The notes under the pieces are model-generated. The model made no database searches, was not told where the DNA came from, and was given only the letters and a program-made list of their open reading frames with translations. From Spongiivirga sp046524175 (GTDB lineage Bacteria > Bacteroidota > Bacteroidia > Flavobacteriales > Flavobacteriaceae), in NCBI RefSeq assembly GCF_046524175.1, contig NZ_JBEFZF010000001.1, forward strand, positions 434,001-498,000: 64,000 nt of DNA, written 5' to 3'. Numbering within the stretch: the stretch's first letter is position 1; each line of letters begins with the position of its first letter. The position numbers were made by a program, and so were the translations under genes. Of this stretch, positions 1 to 9,204 are shown piece by piece.

Positions 1-656
1 TTGGTATCGTTGTTGATCCCGATGTAGACCGTCTAGCTTTCATTAGTGATAATGGTGAAATGTTTGGTGAAGAATACACTTTGGTTGCCTGTGCCGACTA
101 TGTATTAAGTAAAACACCCGGTAATACCGTATCGAATCTGTCATCATCAAGAGCCTTACGAGATATTAGTAACCAGCATGGCGGTAGTTATGAAGCTAGC
201 GCGGTTGGAGAGGTCAATGTAGTCACCTTAATGAAGAAGAACAACGCGGTTATAGGGGGAGAAGGTAATGGCGGGATCATTTATCCAGAATCTCATTATG
301 GTCGTGATTCGCTTGTAGGTACTGCCTTATTCTTAATGTTGCTTGCAGAAAAGAAACAGAAAGTAAGTGAAATAAGAGCTTCTTATCCTCCTTATTTTAT
401 GAGTAAAAATAAGATTCAGCTTACTCCAGAACTTGACGTTGATGGTATTTTAGCATCGATAGCAGCCAAGTACAAGGACCAGGACATTTCTACGATTGAT
501 GGTGTGAAGATTGATTTTCCTGAAAATTGGGTACACTTGCGTAAATCAAATACTGAACCTATTATCAGAATTTATACAGAAGCTTCGACTCAGGAAAAAG
601 CAGATGACCTTGCGCAAAAAATAATGGGTGAAATTGCTGATGTAGCTGGGCTGTAA
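1..656 (+). CDS. glmM: Phosphoglucosamine mutase, C-terminal part (5' end outside window)
   Basis: The reading frame is already open at base 3 and continues upstream of the window, so this is the 3' part of the gene. The first visible residues contain DPDVDRL, the metal-binding loop of alpha-D-phosphohexomutases (usual form DPDADR). Near the end is RKSNTEPIIRIY, the phosphate-binding loop of domain 4. The family interconverts glucosamine-6-P and glucosamine-1-P for peptidoglycan and LPS precursors in the cytoplasm. The glmM assignment over phosphomannomutase rests on the overall resemblance to the Bacteroidetes single-copy enzyme; the active-site serine lies outside the window and cannot be checked. 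Confidence 0.85.
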   Translation, partial: GIVVDPDVDRLAFISDNGEMFGEEYTLVACADYVLSKTPGNTVSNLSSSRALRDISNQHGGSYEASAVGEVNVVTLMKKNNAVIGGEGNGGIIYPESHYGRDSLVGTALFLMLLAEKKQKVSEIRASYPPYFMSKNKIQLTPELDVDGILASIAAKYKDQDISTIDGVKIDFPENWVHLRKSNTEPIIRIYTEASTQEKADDLAQKIMGEIADVAGL

Positions 657-770
657 ATTATTTATTGAAAATCTGCAACACTCTTAATCTACTTTAGAAT
701 CGCATTAAGTTTTTAGTTTGTTATTCAATAACAAGAATGAGATAAATTTAAGTTGATGATTTTGATATAT

Positions 771-1760
771 TCAGTGTTGATGAAATCGAACTTTATTAAC
801 AAATCCTACAATACCATCAATTAACCTTGCTGCTAAATTTGCAGTTGAACTATCTAAATCATACTCTGCATTCATTTCAGCTAAATCACAACTAATTACC
901 TTTTTTGATTTAAATAAATACTTTAATATTGAATTTACAAAGTTTGGATCAAAACCTAATGGAGAAGGAGCGCTAACACCAGGAGCATAAGCAGATGAAA
1001 AGCCATCGAGATCGATGGTGATATATAGGTAATCAATAGTTGATAAAAAGTTTTCAAGTCGCTGCTTAATTTGTGTAATATTTTCAACGGTACATTCACT
1101 GCTCACTGCATATTGTACGTTGTATGTATTGGCAATGTCAAATAATTCTTTTGTATTCGATGCTTTCTGAATTCCCAATGCAAAATAGGATACCTTATCA
1201 AATTCATTTAGAATTTGATTAAAAGGGGTACCTGAATTCCCATTTTTCCTTACTGGCCGAAGATCAAAATGAGCATCAAAGTTGATAATCCCTATCCTAT
1301 TTTTAGGTTGATTTTTTACAAATTCATGAATTCCTTTGAAATGAGCATAAGCAATGTCATGACCGCCACCAATACCTATGGGAAAAATCTTATTCGAAAG
1401 CAGTTTGCTAATGATCATTGCAAATGCATCTTGGCAAGCTTCCAGATTATGGTCTATACACGCTACATCGCCAAAATTGGTTATTGTTTTATCAAAATGG
1501 TGATATGCTAATTTTGCTAATCGCTCTTTGATAACAGTTGGTCCATTGACCGCGCCAATTCGGCCTAAATTTCGTTGTACACCTTCATCACAGGCATATC
1601 CAATAAGTCCTATGTCTGCATTTGATAATGTATTGGTAAGTGAAGCTGGGCTGATTGCTTGATACCAATATTGAACTCCACTTTTCGGGTCCGTATTCCT
1701 CCCGGACCAGTTTTCGTTTTCACCTGATTGATATTGAATATGTAAATCTAATGGAGACAT
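771..1760 (-). CDS. hutG: Formimidoylglutamase (arginase superfamily)
   Basis: This 329-residue ureohydrolase-fold enzyme should hydrolyse N-formimidoyl-L-glutamate to glutamate and formamide, the last step of histidine degradation. The manganese ligands of the arginase superfamily are visible: GGGHD at about 131-135, DAHFD at 162-166 and IDLDGF at about 249-254. Its ATG overlaps the hutI stop by one base (TAATG), implying translational coupling. It is the last gene of hutH-hutU-hutI-hutG. No clear hairpin terminator follows. Context makes formimidoylglutamase more likely than arginase or agmatinase; a second, unlinked superfamily member lies at 12925-13704. Confidence 0.9.
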   Translation of the reverse strand: MSPLDLHIQYQSGENENWSGRNTDPKSGVQYWYQAISPASLTNTLSNADIGLIGYACDEGVQRNLGRIGAVNGPTVIKERLAKLAYHHFDKTITNFGDVACIDHNLEACQDAFAMIISKLLSNKIFPIGIGGGHDIAYAHFKGIHEFVKNQPKNRIGIINFDAHFDLRPVRKNGNSGTPFNQILNEFDKVSYFALGIQKASNTKELFDIANTYNVQYAVSSECTVENITQIKQRLENFLSTIDYLYITIDLDGFSSAYAPGVSAPSPLGFDPNFVNSILKYLFKSKKVISCDLAEMNAEYDLDSSTANLAARLIDGIVGFVNKVRFHQH

Positions 1761-2992
1761 TATTGTTCAATTCCGTTTAAAAACACTTTATCAATCAAAT
1801 TAGAGCCAAAGGAATAGGGTATATAGTCGTATGAACTGATGGGTTTCGTTACGATCAAATTTGCCTTTTTTCCTTTGGTAATGCTTCCAACATCATTTTC
1901 TAATCCCATCGCGTATGCACCGTTAATGGTAGCTGCATTTATGGCTTCTTCAGGAGTCATATTCATTTTTATACAGGCAGCAGATATCACAAAATTCATA
2001 TTTCCCGATGGGGCTGATCCAGGGTTAAAGTCTGTAGCCAATGCAAGCGGGAGACCTGAATCTATTAGTTTTCTAGCTGGGGTGTACGGAATGCTTAAAA
2101 AAAACGAGCAGCCGGGTAATGCGACTGGCATGGTGCCGCTGCCTTTAAGCCACATAACATCTTCTTCAGTAAGTACCTCAAGATGATCAACAGAAAGCGC
2201 ATTATTATTCACTCCAACTTCAACACCTCCGATCGCATTAAATTGATTTACGTGTATTTTTGGAATTAATCCGTACTGTTTTCCTGCTTTTAGCAATTTT
2301 TCGGTATCTACAATATCAAAATACCCTTTCTCGCAGAAAATATCAATATAATCAGCTAATCCATTTTTCGAAATTTCTGGTAATACGTCATTAATCAAAT
2401 AATCAATATAGGTACTGGCATTTTTATGGGTTTTTGGTAAGGCATGAGCTCCTAAAAAAGTAGCTTTAACTGGAACCGGGTAGTTGTCTCTTAGCTTTTT
2501 GATCACCCGAAGCATTTTAATTTCAGCTTCTTTACTTAAACCATATCCTGATTTAATTTCAATGGCACCTGTGCCAAGCTTGATAATTTCTTCAAGCCTT
2601 TTACAACTCTGGTTATATAAATCTTCTTCAGACGTTTGCTGTAATTTGCTTGCAGAATTTAAAATGCCACCGCCTTTGTTTGCTATTTCTTCATAAGATA
2701 GTCCATTAATGCGATCAACAAATTCGCCCTCACGGTTTCCCGCATATACGAGATGTGTATGTGAATCACACCAACTAGGTAAAATCATTTTTCCTTCACA
2801 ATCAACAACTTCTCCGGCCAGATCATTGGGTACGTTTTCCATCGAACCAAAATCTGAGATTAGCCCATCTTCCACTACTAGAAACGCATTTTTAAGAGTA
2901 GGAAGTATGTTCATCTCACTACCGGAAACATAGGGGATACTTGTTTCTCGAGTTTGAATCAGTTCTTTTATGTTTTTGAAGAGCTTCTTCAT
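1760..2992 (-). CDS. hutI: Imidazolonepropionase
   Basis: This 410-residue amidohydrolase opens the ring of 4-imidazolone-5-propanoate to give N-formimidoylglutamate. Metal-site signatures are present in order: SHTH at 77-80, GAHALP (H183), IHVNQF (H247), SVDH (H270) and ATDFNPG (D321). The SGYG motif near 148-151 is typical of HutI. Length matches the family. It lies between hutU (43 bases upstream) and hutG (one-base overlap), consistent with a single hut transcript. Confidence 0.95.
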   Translation of the reverse strand: MKKLFKNIKELIQTRETSIPYVSGSEMNILPTLKNAFLVVEDGLISDFGSMENVPNDLAGEVVDCEGKMILPSWCDSHTHLVYAGNREGEFVDRINGLSYEEIANKGGGILNSASKLQQTSEEDLYNQSCKRLEEIIKLGTGAIEIKSGYGLSKEAEIKMLRVIKKLRDNYPVPVKATFLGAHALPKTHKNASTYIDYLINDVLPEISKNGLADYIDIFCEKGYFDIVDTEKLLKAGKQYGLIPKIHVNQFNAIGGVEVGVNNNALSVDHLEVLTEEDVMWLKGSGTMPVALPGCSFFLSIPYTPARKLIDSGLPLALATDFNPGSAPSGNMNFVISAACIKMNMTPEEAINAATINGAYAMGLENDVGSITKGKKANLIVTKPISSYDYIPYSFGSNLIDKVFLNGIEQ

Positions 2993-3034
2993 TGTTTATC
3001 TGAGTGCGTTTTCATTTTTTTAGGAATTACGTGA

Positions 3035-5038
3035 TTATGCTTCGAAAAGCCCTTCCAATAATTCATCATCAACTAAATTTGGCAAGGTTACTTTTAGATT
3101 TTTAGTCCGTTTCATTTCTCGTTTGATAGCGAATAAGGCTTCTTCATTTCTGGCCCAACTGCGGCGCGCAATACCGTTATTTACGTCATAAAAGAGCATA
3201 CTTTTTAACCTTGACTCCGCTTCTTTGGTGCCATCAAGTAACATTCCAAAGCCGCCATTCATGACTTCGCCCCAGCCAACGCCACCTCCATTATGTATGG
3301 AAACCCAGGTAGCACCTCTAAAACTATCACCTATCACATTATGAATGGCCATATCAGCAGTAAATTTGCTTCCGTCATAAATGTTAGAGGTTTCTCTATA
3401 AGGAGAATCAGTACCACTTACATCATGGTGATCTCTTCCCAAAACTATCGGACCGATCTCTTTGCTTGCAACGGCATCATTAAATGCCTTTGCGATTTTA
3501 GCTCTTCCTTCTGCATCGGCATATAAAATTCTAGCTTGTGAACCCACTACCAGTTTATTCTCTTTTGCTTCCTTGATCCATTTAATATTGTCCCTCATTT
3601 GGAGTTTAATCTCATCAGGACTTTCCTGCATAATTTCAGAAAGTACGCTTGCTGCAATGCTATCAGTTTTATCGAGGTCTTCACTTTTTCCAGAAGTGCA
3701 AACCCATCTAAAGGGACCAAAACCATAATCAAAACACATAGGTCCTAATATATCTTGAACATATGAGGGATATTTAAAATCAATTCCGTTCTCTGCTATT
3801 ATATCAGCTCCTGCACGGGCACTTTCCAACAAAAATGCGTTTCCGTAATCAAAAAAATATGTTCCTTTTTCAGTATGCTTATTAATGGAAGCAGCATGTC
3901 TTCTAATGGTTTGCTGAACCTTTTGCTTGAAAAGTTCAGGATTTGATCGTAGTAATGAATTCCCTTCTTCATAGCTCATGTCAACCGGGTAATAGCCTCC
4001 TGACCAAGGGTTGTGAAGCGATGTCTGATCAGAACCTACATGAACAAAAAGGTCTTCAGTATCAAATCGCTCCCAGACATCAACAATGTTACCAATAAAG
4101 GCTATCGATATGGTTTTCTGTTCACGTTGCGCTTGGCGCACCTCTTTAACCAGTTGATCAATATCTTTTATTAACACATCAACCCAGCCTTGATCAAATC
4201 GTTTATTAGCAGCATCCGGGTTAATTTCGGCACAGACGGTAACACAGCCTACAATATTGCCCGCTTTAGGTTGTGCACCGCTCATGCCGCCTAGTCCGGC
4301 GGTTAAGAATATTTTACCAGCCGGGGATTCGTTTTTATCTAAAATATTTCTAAATGCATTCATTACAGTAATGGTAGTACCGTGTACAATGCCTTGCGGA
4401 CCGATATACATATAGGATCCCGCGGTCATTTGGCCGTATTGTGTTACACCTAATGCATTATACCGTTCCCAATCATCTGGAGTGGAATAGTTGGGAATCA
4501 TCATTCCGTTAGTAACGACAACCCTTGGTGCGTCTTTAGAGGAAGGAAATAAACCCATTGGATGCCCTGAATATATATGCAATGTTTGATCATTGGTCAT
4601 TGTTGCTAAATACTGCATCGACAACAGATATTGCGCCCAGTTTTGAAAAACGGCGCCGTTACCCCCATACGTTATCAATTCATCAGGATGTTGCGCTACC
4701 GTAGGATTTAGATTATTTTGAATCATTAACATGATCGCCGCAGCTTGTTCTGATTTGGCCGGATATTCTTCAATGGGTCTAGCATACATTTTATATTCCG
4801 GTTGAAACCGATACATGTAAATACGACCATAAACACTTAATTCTTCAGCAAATTCTTTTGCCAGATCATGATGCCAAGATTTTGGGAAATATCGCAAGGC
4901 ATTTCTAATGGCTAGCTCTTTTTCTTGTTTAGAAAGAATATCTTTCCTTTTAGGAGCATGATTGCTGTTAGGGTTAAGTGGTTTTTTTGAAGGTAATTCT
5001 TGTGGAATACCCTGTAATATATGTTCTCTGAAAGTCAT
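3035..5038 (-). CDS. hutU: Urocanate hydratase, long form
   Basis: This 667-residue enzyme adds water to urocanate to give imidazolonepropionate, using tightly bound NAD+ as an electrophile. The glycine-rich stretch GGLGGMSGAQPKA near 250 corresponds to the NAD-binding region. At 667 residues it is about 110 longer than the familiar Pseudomonas/Bacillus enzyme and resembles the longer form seen in animals and Bacteroidetes. The N-terminal extension (first roughly 100 residues) and internal insertions account for the difference. The start lies 5 bases after the hutH stop, so the two are surely co-transcribed. Confidence 0.95.
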   Translation of the reverse strand: MTFREHILQGIPQELPSKKPLNPNSNHAPKRKDILSKQEKELAIRNALRYFPKSWHHDLAKEFAEELSVYGRIYMYRFQPEYKMYARPIEEYPAKSEQAAAIMLMIQNNLNPTVAQHPDELITYGGNGAVFQNWAQYLLSMQYLATMTNDQTLHIYSGHPMGLFPSSKDAPRVVVTNGMMIPNYSTPDDWERYNALGVTQYGQMTAGSYMYIGPQGIVHGTTITVMNAFRNILDKNESPAGKIFLTAGLGGMSGAQPKAGNIVGCVTVCAEINPDAANKRFDQGWVDVLIKDIDQLVKEVRQAQREQKTISIAFIGNIVDVWERFDTEDLFVHVGSDQTSLHNPWSGGYYPVDMSYEEGNSLLRSNPELFKQKVQQTIRRHAASINKHTEKGTYFFDYGNAFLLESARAGADIIAENGIDFKYPSYVQDILGPMCFDYGFGPFRWVCTSGKSEDLDKTDSIAASVLSEIMQESPDEIKLQMRDNIKWIKEAKENKLVVGSQARILYADAEGRAKIAKAFNDAVASKEIGPIVLGRDHHDVSGTDSPYRETSNIYDGSKFTADMAIHNVIGDSFRGATWVSIHNGGGVGWGEVMNGGFGMLLDGTKEAESRLKSMLFYDVNNGIARRSWARNEEALFAIKREMKRTKNLKVTLPNLVDDELLEGLFEA

Positions 5039-5043
5039 ATTTT

Positions 5044-6534
5044 CTACGCTACGAATATTTTTTTATCCCGAACCAGTTGTATTAACACTTGAATATCTGG
5101 ATTAAGATATCGATCATCTTCAAGTTTGGCAACATGCTCGCGTATTAAATCAAAATTTTTCTCTAATAGGGTTGAAAACTTAAGAGGACGTCTAAATTCC
5201 ATTGCTTGCGCTGCGTATAACAACTCAATAGCCAATATTTTTTCAAGATTGTTTAGCACTTGATTAAATTTTCTTCCAGATATGCTTCCCATCGATACAT
5301 GATCTTCCTGACCCATAGAAGTAGGCACACTATCCGCTGATGGAGGGAAGCAAAGTGATTTGTTTTCAGTTACCAAAGCGGCTGTAGTATATTGCGGGAT
5401 CATTAAACCGGAATTCAATCCACCACTTGTAACTAGTAACCTTGGTAAGCCATGATGCCCTTCTAAGAGTAAATAGCACCTTCGATCGGATATATTGCCT
5501 AATTCTGCGGCTGCAATAGTTGCATAGTCAAGCGCCATAGCTAATGGTTGACCATGAAAATTACCGCCGGAAATAGCTTCATTTTTGCTGATAACAATCG
5601 GATTGTCGGTCACTGAGTTCATCTCTATTTCTGCCAATTCTTTTAAGTGCATATATGCATTTCTTGATGCACCATGAACCTGTGGCATACAGCGTAAAGA
5701 ATATGGGTCTTGTACACGACCACAGTTTGCATGTGATTCCAAATTTTCTGATCCGTCCAGAAGACTTCTAATTCGACTTGCCACTAATATGGAACCATCA
5801 TATGGTCTTAGTTTATGTAATTCAGCTTTAAAGGGAGAGCTGCTGCCTTGATAGCCCTCTAGACTCATTGTTCCCGAGATATCAGCTAAATCAAGCAAGT
5901 AGCTCATCTTATGAAGACCAACAATGGCATGAGCTAATATAAACTGGGTACCGTTAATTAAGCCTAAGCCTTCTTTTGCTTTGAGTGCTAACGGACTAAT
6001 TTCATTTTCTTTGAGAACATCACTCACCGATTTTATTTCTTGACCTATCCAGAAATTACCTTCACCTATTAGGGGCAAAAATAAATGGGAAAGAGGGGCA
6101 AGGTCACCGGATGCACCAACAGACCCCTGTTCAGGGACGACCGGAATCCAATCTTTTTCAATAAAAAATAAAATGCGATCAATCACTTCTTTTCTAACAC
6201 CCGAATGCCCAATACTTAATGCGTGGACTTTGCAGATCATCATTAATTTAGAAATAAAAGGATCGATGGGTTGCCCCACACCAACAGCATGACTTATTAG
6301 GAGATTTTGTTGAAGTTGATTAGTATCCTCAGGTGAAATCTGCGTGTCGCATAGTGGTCCGAAACCTGTATTGATGCCATAAACTGCCTTGTCGCCATTC
6401 GCCATATCTTCAACCAGCGCACGGCACTTATTTATTTTAGAAACAGCATCAGAAGTTAATTGACCCTGAAGCTCACCATTGGCTAGCTGAATTACCTTTT
6501 CTAAGGTTAGTTTATCTATTCCGTACTTAAACAT
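5044..6534 (-). CDS. hutH: Histidine ammonia-lyase
   Basis: First enzyme of the pathway, deaminating L-histidine to urocanate. The Ala-Ser-Gly triad that cyclises into the MIO cofactor is visible at about 141-143 within GSVGASGDLAPLSH. The active-site tyrosine sits in VYGINTGFG near 52. At 496 residues it has the usual length. It is the first gene of the minus-strand operon and is divergent from a LysR regulator across an 86-base gap holding a near-perfect palindrome. Confidence 0.95.
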   Translation of the reverse strand: MFKYGIDKLTLEKVIQLANGELQGQLTSDAVSKINKCRALVEDMANGDKAVYGINTGFGPLCDTQISPEDTNQLQQNLLISHAVGVGQPIDPFISKLMMICKVHALSIGHSGVRKEVIDRILFFIEKDWIPVVPEQGSVGASGDLAPLSHLFLPLIGEGNFWIGQEIKSVSDVLKENEISPLALKAKEGLGLINGTQFILAHAIVGLHKMSYLLDLADISGTMSLEGYQGSSSPFKAELHKLRPYDGSILVASRIRSLLDGSENLESHANCGRVQDPYSLRCMPQVHGASRNAYMHLKELAEIEMNSVTDNPIVISKNEAISGGNFHGQPLAMALDYATIAAAELGNISDRRCYLLLEGHHGLPRLLVTSGGLNSGLMIPQYTTAALVTENKSLCFPPSADSVPTSMGQEDHVSMGSISGRKFNQVLNNLEKILAIELLYAAQAMEFRRPLKFSTLLEKNFDLIREHVAKLEDDRYLNPDIQVLIQLVRDKKIFVA

Positions 6535-6583
6535 AAGAATGAACTGGCTTGAATAAGTTTGATATGTATAAAGTTACAATTAC

Positions 6584-6626
6584 TTTTGATGCGTAATAAT
6601 ATCAATTAATATTATTTTTGATGCGT
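6584..6626. promoter_or_regulatory. Operator-like palindrome flanked by direct repeats between hutH and lysR
   Basis: Bases 6595-6616 form a 22-base palindrome: left half AATAATATCAA, right half TTAATATTATT, with one mismatched pair. It is flanked by two exact copies of TTTTGATGCGT at 6584-6594 and 6616-6626 (32-base period). The second copy runs into the lysR start codon. LysR regulators commonly bind dyads in the divergent gap between themselves and their targets, so this is the likely control site of the hut operon and of lysR itself (inference). Confidence 0.6.
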
Positions 6627-7505
6627 TTAAGTAATCAATTAGAACTTCGACATATTCGTTATTTTCTTAGTGTTGCGGAAGAACTGCATTTCAGAAATGC
6701 CGCAGAAAAACTATATATTTCTCAGCCAGGGTTAAGCAGGCAAATAAGGCAATTAGAAGAAACCTTAGGTATTCATTTATTTGAGCGGCATAATAGAAAA
6801 GTGGTACTTACAACAACTGGACAGTATTTAAAGGGGGAATTCGAAAGTATTTTTAAAGATATCGAAGCTGCGGTACACCATGCTCAGTTATTAGAAAAAG
6901 GCATAGAAGGTCATTTGCGTCTTGGCTTTATAGGCTCAGCAATGCAAAATGTAATTCCTGATTTTTTAACTAACGTTAGAAATGAATATCCAAATGTTCA
7001 GTATGACCTAAAGGAAATGGATAATAAGCAACAAATAGATCGGTTACTAAGTCAGGATATAGATATTGGTTTTGTTAGGTTGGATAAAGTCCCAGTGGGA
7101 CTGCATATGAAACCCGTTTTTGAAGATACATTTTCGCTTGTTTTACCAAAAGGTCATCGTATTAATAAGGATAATTTTAAAAGTTTAACCCAACTTATAA
7201 ATGAACCATTTGTTTTATTTGATGCTTCCTACAGCGGATCCTATTATCAAAAGGTGATGAAAATTTTTGAGGATAGTGGGTTTAACCCCAAAATAGCGCA
7301 TAATACTGTTCATGCCACAACCATATATCGCCTGGTAGAGCGCAAGTTTGGACTATCTATTGTACCCAGCGCCCTTCAAAAAGGATATAAAATGGATATT
7401 AAATTTATCCCATTGACCAACATCAAGCATCGAACAACTTTACAGATGGTTTGGAACAAAAAAAATAATAACCCTGTGCTCAATACTACTATTGGACTAG
7501 TATGA
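6621..7505 (+). CDS. LysR-family transcriptional regulator, probable hut regulator
   Basis: A 294-residue LysR-type protein. The winged helix-turn-helix is at the N terminus (roughly residues 8-60; RHIRYFLSVAEELHF and ISQPGLSRQIRQLE are recognisable), followed by a periplasmic-binding-like effector domain. I place the start at the ATG at 6621; a TTG directly before it (6618) is also in frame but less likely. It is divergent from hutH across a short gap containing a palindrome, so control of histidine degradation is the best guess; the effector would plausibly be histidine or urocanate. The target and effector are inferred from position only. Confidence 0.85.
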   Translation: MRLSNQLELRHIRYFLSVAEELHFRNAAEKLYISQPGLSRQIRQLEETLGIHLFERHNRKVVLTTTGQYLKGEFESIFKDIEAAVHHAQLLEKGIEGHLRLGFIGSAMQNVIPDFLTNVRNEYPNVQYDLKEMDNKQQIDRLLSQDIDIGFVRLDKVPVGLHMKPVFEDTFSLVLPKGHRINKDNFKSLTQLINEPFVLFDASYSGSYYQKVMKIFEDSGFNPKIAHNTVHATTIYRLVERKFGLSIVPSALQKGYKMDIKFIPLTNIKHRTTLQMVWNKKNNNPVLNTTIGLV

Positions 7506-7616
7506 CATTTATTTGGAAGGAGGCATGAAAATTAGAAACTATACAGATAGATAAAAAAAGATTTTAACTAGAAAACTTAGAATTTAGTACCAAAACTTAG
7601 TTATTAAACAATAAAG

Positions 7617-7922
7617 CTAGTCTCCAAAAAGAAATCCCAAACCTAGACGTTTTAGCATTTTTTTTTCAAAGCCCCAAAAAAACTGGAATTGTCCAAATAG
7701 CCATCCGAAGAAAACCAATAATACTTGATATATTGGGAATATTAGTAAAATTCTTACAGTCCAATACAAAAAGCCGTTGGTAGTTTCCCTTTCTAAACCT
7801 ATGAACGATGTAAGAGGCTCAGCAAGTTTCGCTGCAGTAGAACCAGTTATCGCAAAAACAATAAATATGATGACTATTTGCCAGTTAGAGTTAATACCCC
7901 AACGTTGTTTTAATTTTTCCAT
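7617..7922 (-). CDS. Small membrane protein of a DUF6787-like family
   Basis: A 101-residue protein with two or three hydrophobic segments (about 17-33, 50-75) and a basic C-terminal stretch (EKKMLKRLG). It resembles a conserved Bacteroidetes family that I recall as DUF6787; no enzymatic motif is visible. Its neighbour on the same strand, 29 bases upstream, is a lipoprotein gene, so the two may form one transcript. Function unknown. Confidence 0.6.
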   Translation of the reverse strand: MEKLKQRWGINSNWQIVIIFIVFAITGSTAAKLAEPLTSFIGLERETTNGFLYWTVRILLIFPIYQVLLVFFGWLFGQFQFFWGFEKKMLKRLGLGFLFGD

Positions 7923-7951
7923 AGCGCTAAAAACGCTGCAAATATAATTAT

Positions 7952-8392
7952 TTATACTCTAGGTAAGAAGCCAGATAGTCTTTGGTTATAACGCCTTTGG
8001 AAGAAGATGAAATAATTGTAGAGTTTATAGTTCACCTCGTAGCCGTAATCAATATTAGGGTCGTAGTTAATGCGCAGCTCATACAAATTAGGATTAAATC
8101 GTTGTGGTTGTAGCACTCGTAAATTCCATTCGGTTACGTAAATTTGATTTCTACTTTCTAAAAATTGCTGCGAATAGTATCCCGCAGGTCGGGCTATACT
8201 TTGAAGCCAATAATTAAATCCAGGTTCGATAATGATAATTTCATATTCGGTTTTATCGCTGGATATTGTAACAGTATCATTTCCCTTGTTGGTAAATTCG
8301 TTTTTATTAGTAGGAGAGGTATTGATATTACTAGTTGATGAACATGCTACAATAAAACACAGAATCCCACAAATAATCAATAACTGCTTCAT
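7952..8392 (-). CDS. DUF6146-like lipoprotein
   Basis: A 146-residue protein with a lipoprotein signal: a hydrophobic N terminus ending in FIVACSS, with the lipid-modified cysteine near residue 17. After a short Ser/Thr/Asn linker comes a compact domain with EYEIIIIEPGFNYWL and NYDPNIDYGYEVNYKLYNYF, which matches my memory of the flavobacterial family DUF6146. Likely anchored in an envelope membrane facing the periplasm. Function unknown. It lies 29 bases before the small membrane protein gene on the same strand. Confidence 0.7.
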   Translation of the reverse strand: MKQLLIICGILCFIVACSSTSNINTSPTNKNEFTNKGNDTVTISSDKTEYEIIIIEPGFNYWLQSIARPAGYYSQQFLESRNQIYVTEWNLRVLQPQRFNPNLYELRINYDPNIDYGYEVNYKLYNYFIFFQRRYNQRLSGFLPRV

Positions 8393-8412
8393 AATACTAG
8401 TCCTTTAAAACA

Positions 8413-8447
8413 ACAAAAGCAATGTACAAATAATACATTGCTTTTGT
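8413..8447 (-). terminator. Hairpin terminator downstream of the DUF937 gene
   Basis: A perfect 14-base-pair stem (8413-8426 with 8434-8447) encloses a 7-base loop. On the minus strand it is followed by TTGTTTTAAAGG. It lies 28 bases after the stop of the DUF937 gene and before the DUF6146 gene, so it probably separates these two minus-strand transcripts. Confidence 0.7.
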
Positions 8448-8474
8448 AAATATTTTATAAAAGAGTTAACCTAG

Positions 8475-9107
8475 TTATTTGCCGAATAAACCTCCAAGCA
8501 AGCCTCCAAGGCCTCCTTTTTTCTTGCTTCCGCCAAGAACCATTCCAGCAACATCATCAAGAACGCTTCCGTCCCCATCGGCGTCAATCAACGAGGCAAT
8601 TAAGCTTTGATTTTGTTTTGGTTGGCCACCAAGCATGCCTCCTAATAATGCGTTCATTCCACTGGCGTCATTTACATTCGATTGTTGTTTTTGTTTTCCC
8701 AGAAAGCCCATCAATAAAGGTGCCGCGACCTGCAATATTTGCCCTATTGATCCAGCATCAACACCAGACTGGCTGCTTAAAGCATTTTGAACATTTGCTT
8801 GATTACCTCCAAGTACATGGCCTAGAATACCGGCGCCATCGTTCATAACTGAATCATCAACACCACCGTCAAACAAACCGCCTAAATTGTCAAGAATACT
8901 ACCATTGTGCTTTCCAGAAAGCGCATTCATTAATCCGGCAGCACCTTGCTCAGTTTGCACGTTTTTTTTCATGGCGCCCATTAAAACGGGTAAAGCCATA
9001 CTCAGCACATTGGATGTGTCTGATGCGGAGGTACCTGTTTGATTACTTACACCACTAATCATTTGGCGACCCATATCGCTATTTAAAAGATCTAATATTC
9101 CTGACAT
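8475..9107 (-). CDS. DUF937 domain protein
   Basis: A 210-residue protein beginning MSGILDLLNSDMGRQM, with the helical, Gly/Ala/Leu/Asn-rich composition of the DUF937 family. There are repeated short segments of the type GAGILGHVLGG and a C-terminal tail very rich in glycine and lysine (KKKGGLGGLLGGLFGK). It contains DADGDGS near 178-184, which resembles an EF-hand-like calcium loop. No signal peptide or membrane segment is seen. The biological role of this family is not established. Confidence 0.75.
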   Translation of the reverse strand: MSGILDLLNSDMGRQMISGVSNQTGTSASDTSNVLSMALPVLMGAMKKNVQTEQGAAGLMNALSGKHNGSILDNLGGLFDGGVDDSVMNDGAGILGHVLGGNQANVQNALSSQSGVDAGSIGQILQVAAPLLMGFLGKQKQQSNVNDASGMNALLGGMLGGQPKQNQSLIASLIDADGDGSVLDDVAGMVLGGSKKKGGLGGLLGGLFGK

Positions 9108-9152
9108 TGTATTCTGTATTTTAGTAAATTAATATCATCGGTAAGATACAAA

Positions 9153-9179
9153 AAAGTCCCGCTGAAATAGCCGGACTTT
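9153..9179 (-). terminator. Hairpin terminator after serA
   Basis: Arms AAAGTCCCGCT (9153-9163) and AGCCGGACTTT (9169-9179) pair over 10 of 11 positions around a 5-base loop. On the minus strand the run TTTTTGTATC follows. Position 26 bases after the serA stop fits termination of the serC-serA transcript. Confidence 0.7.
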
Positions 9180-9204
9180 CTTCGATGGTTTTTTACACAA
9201 TCGT

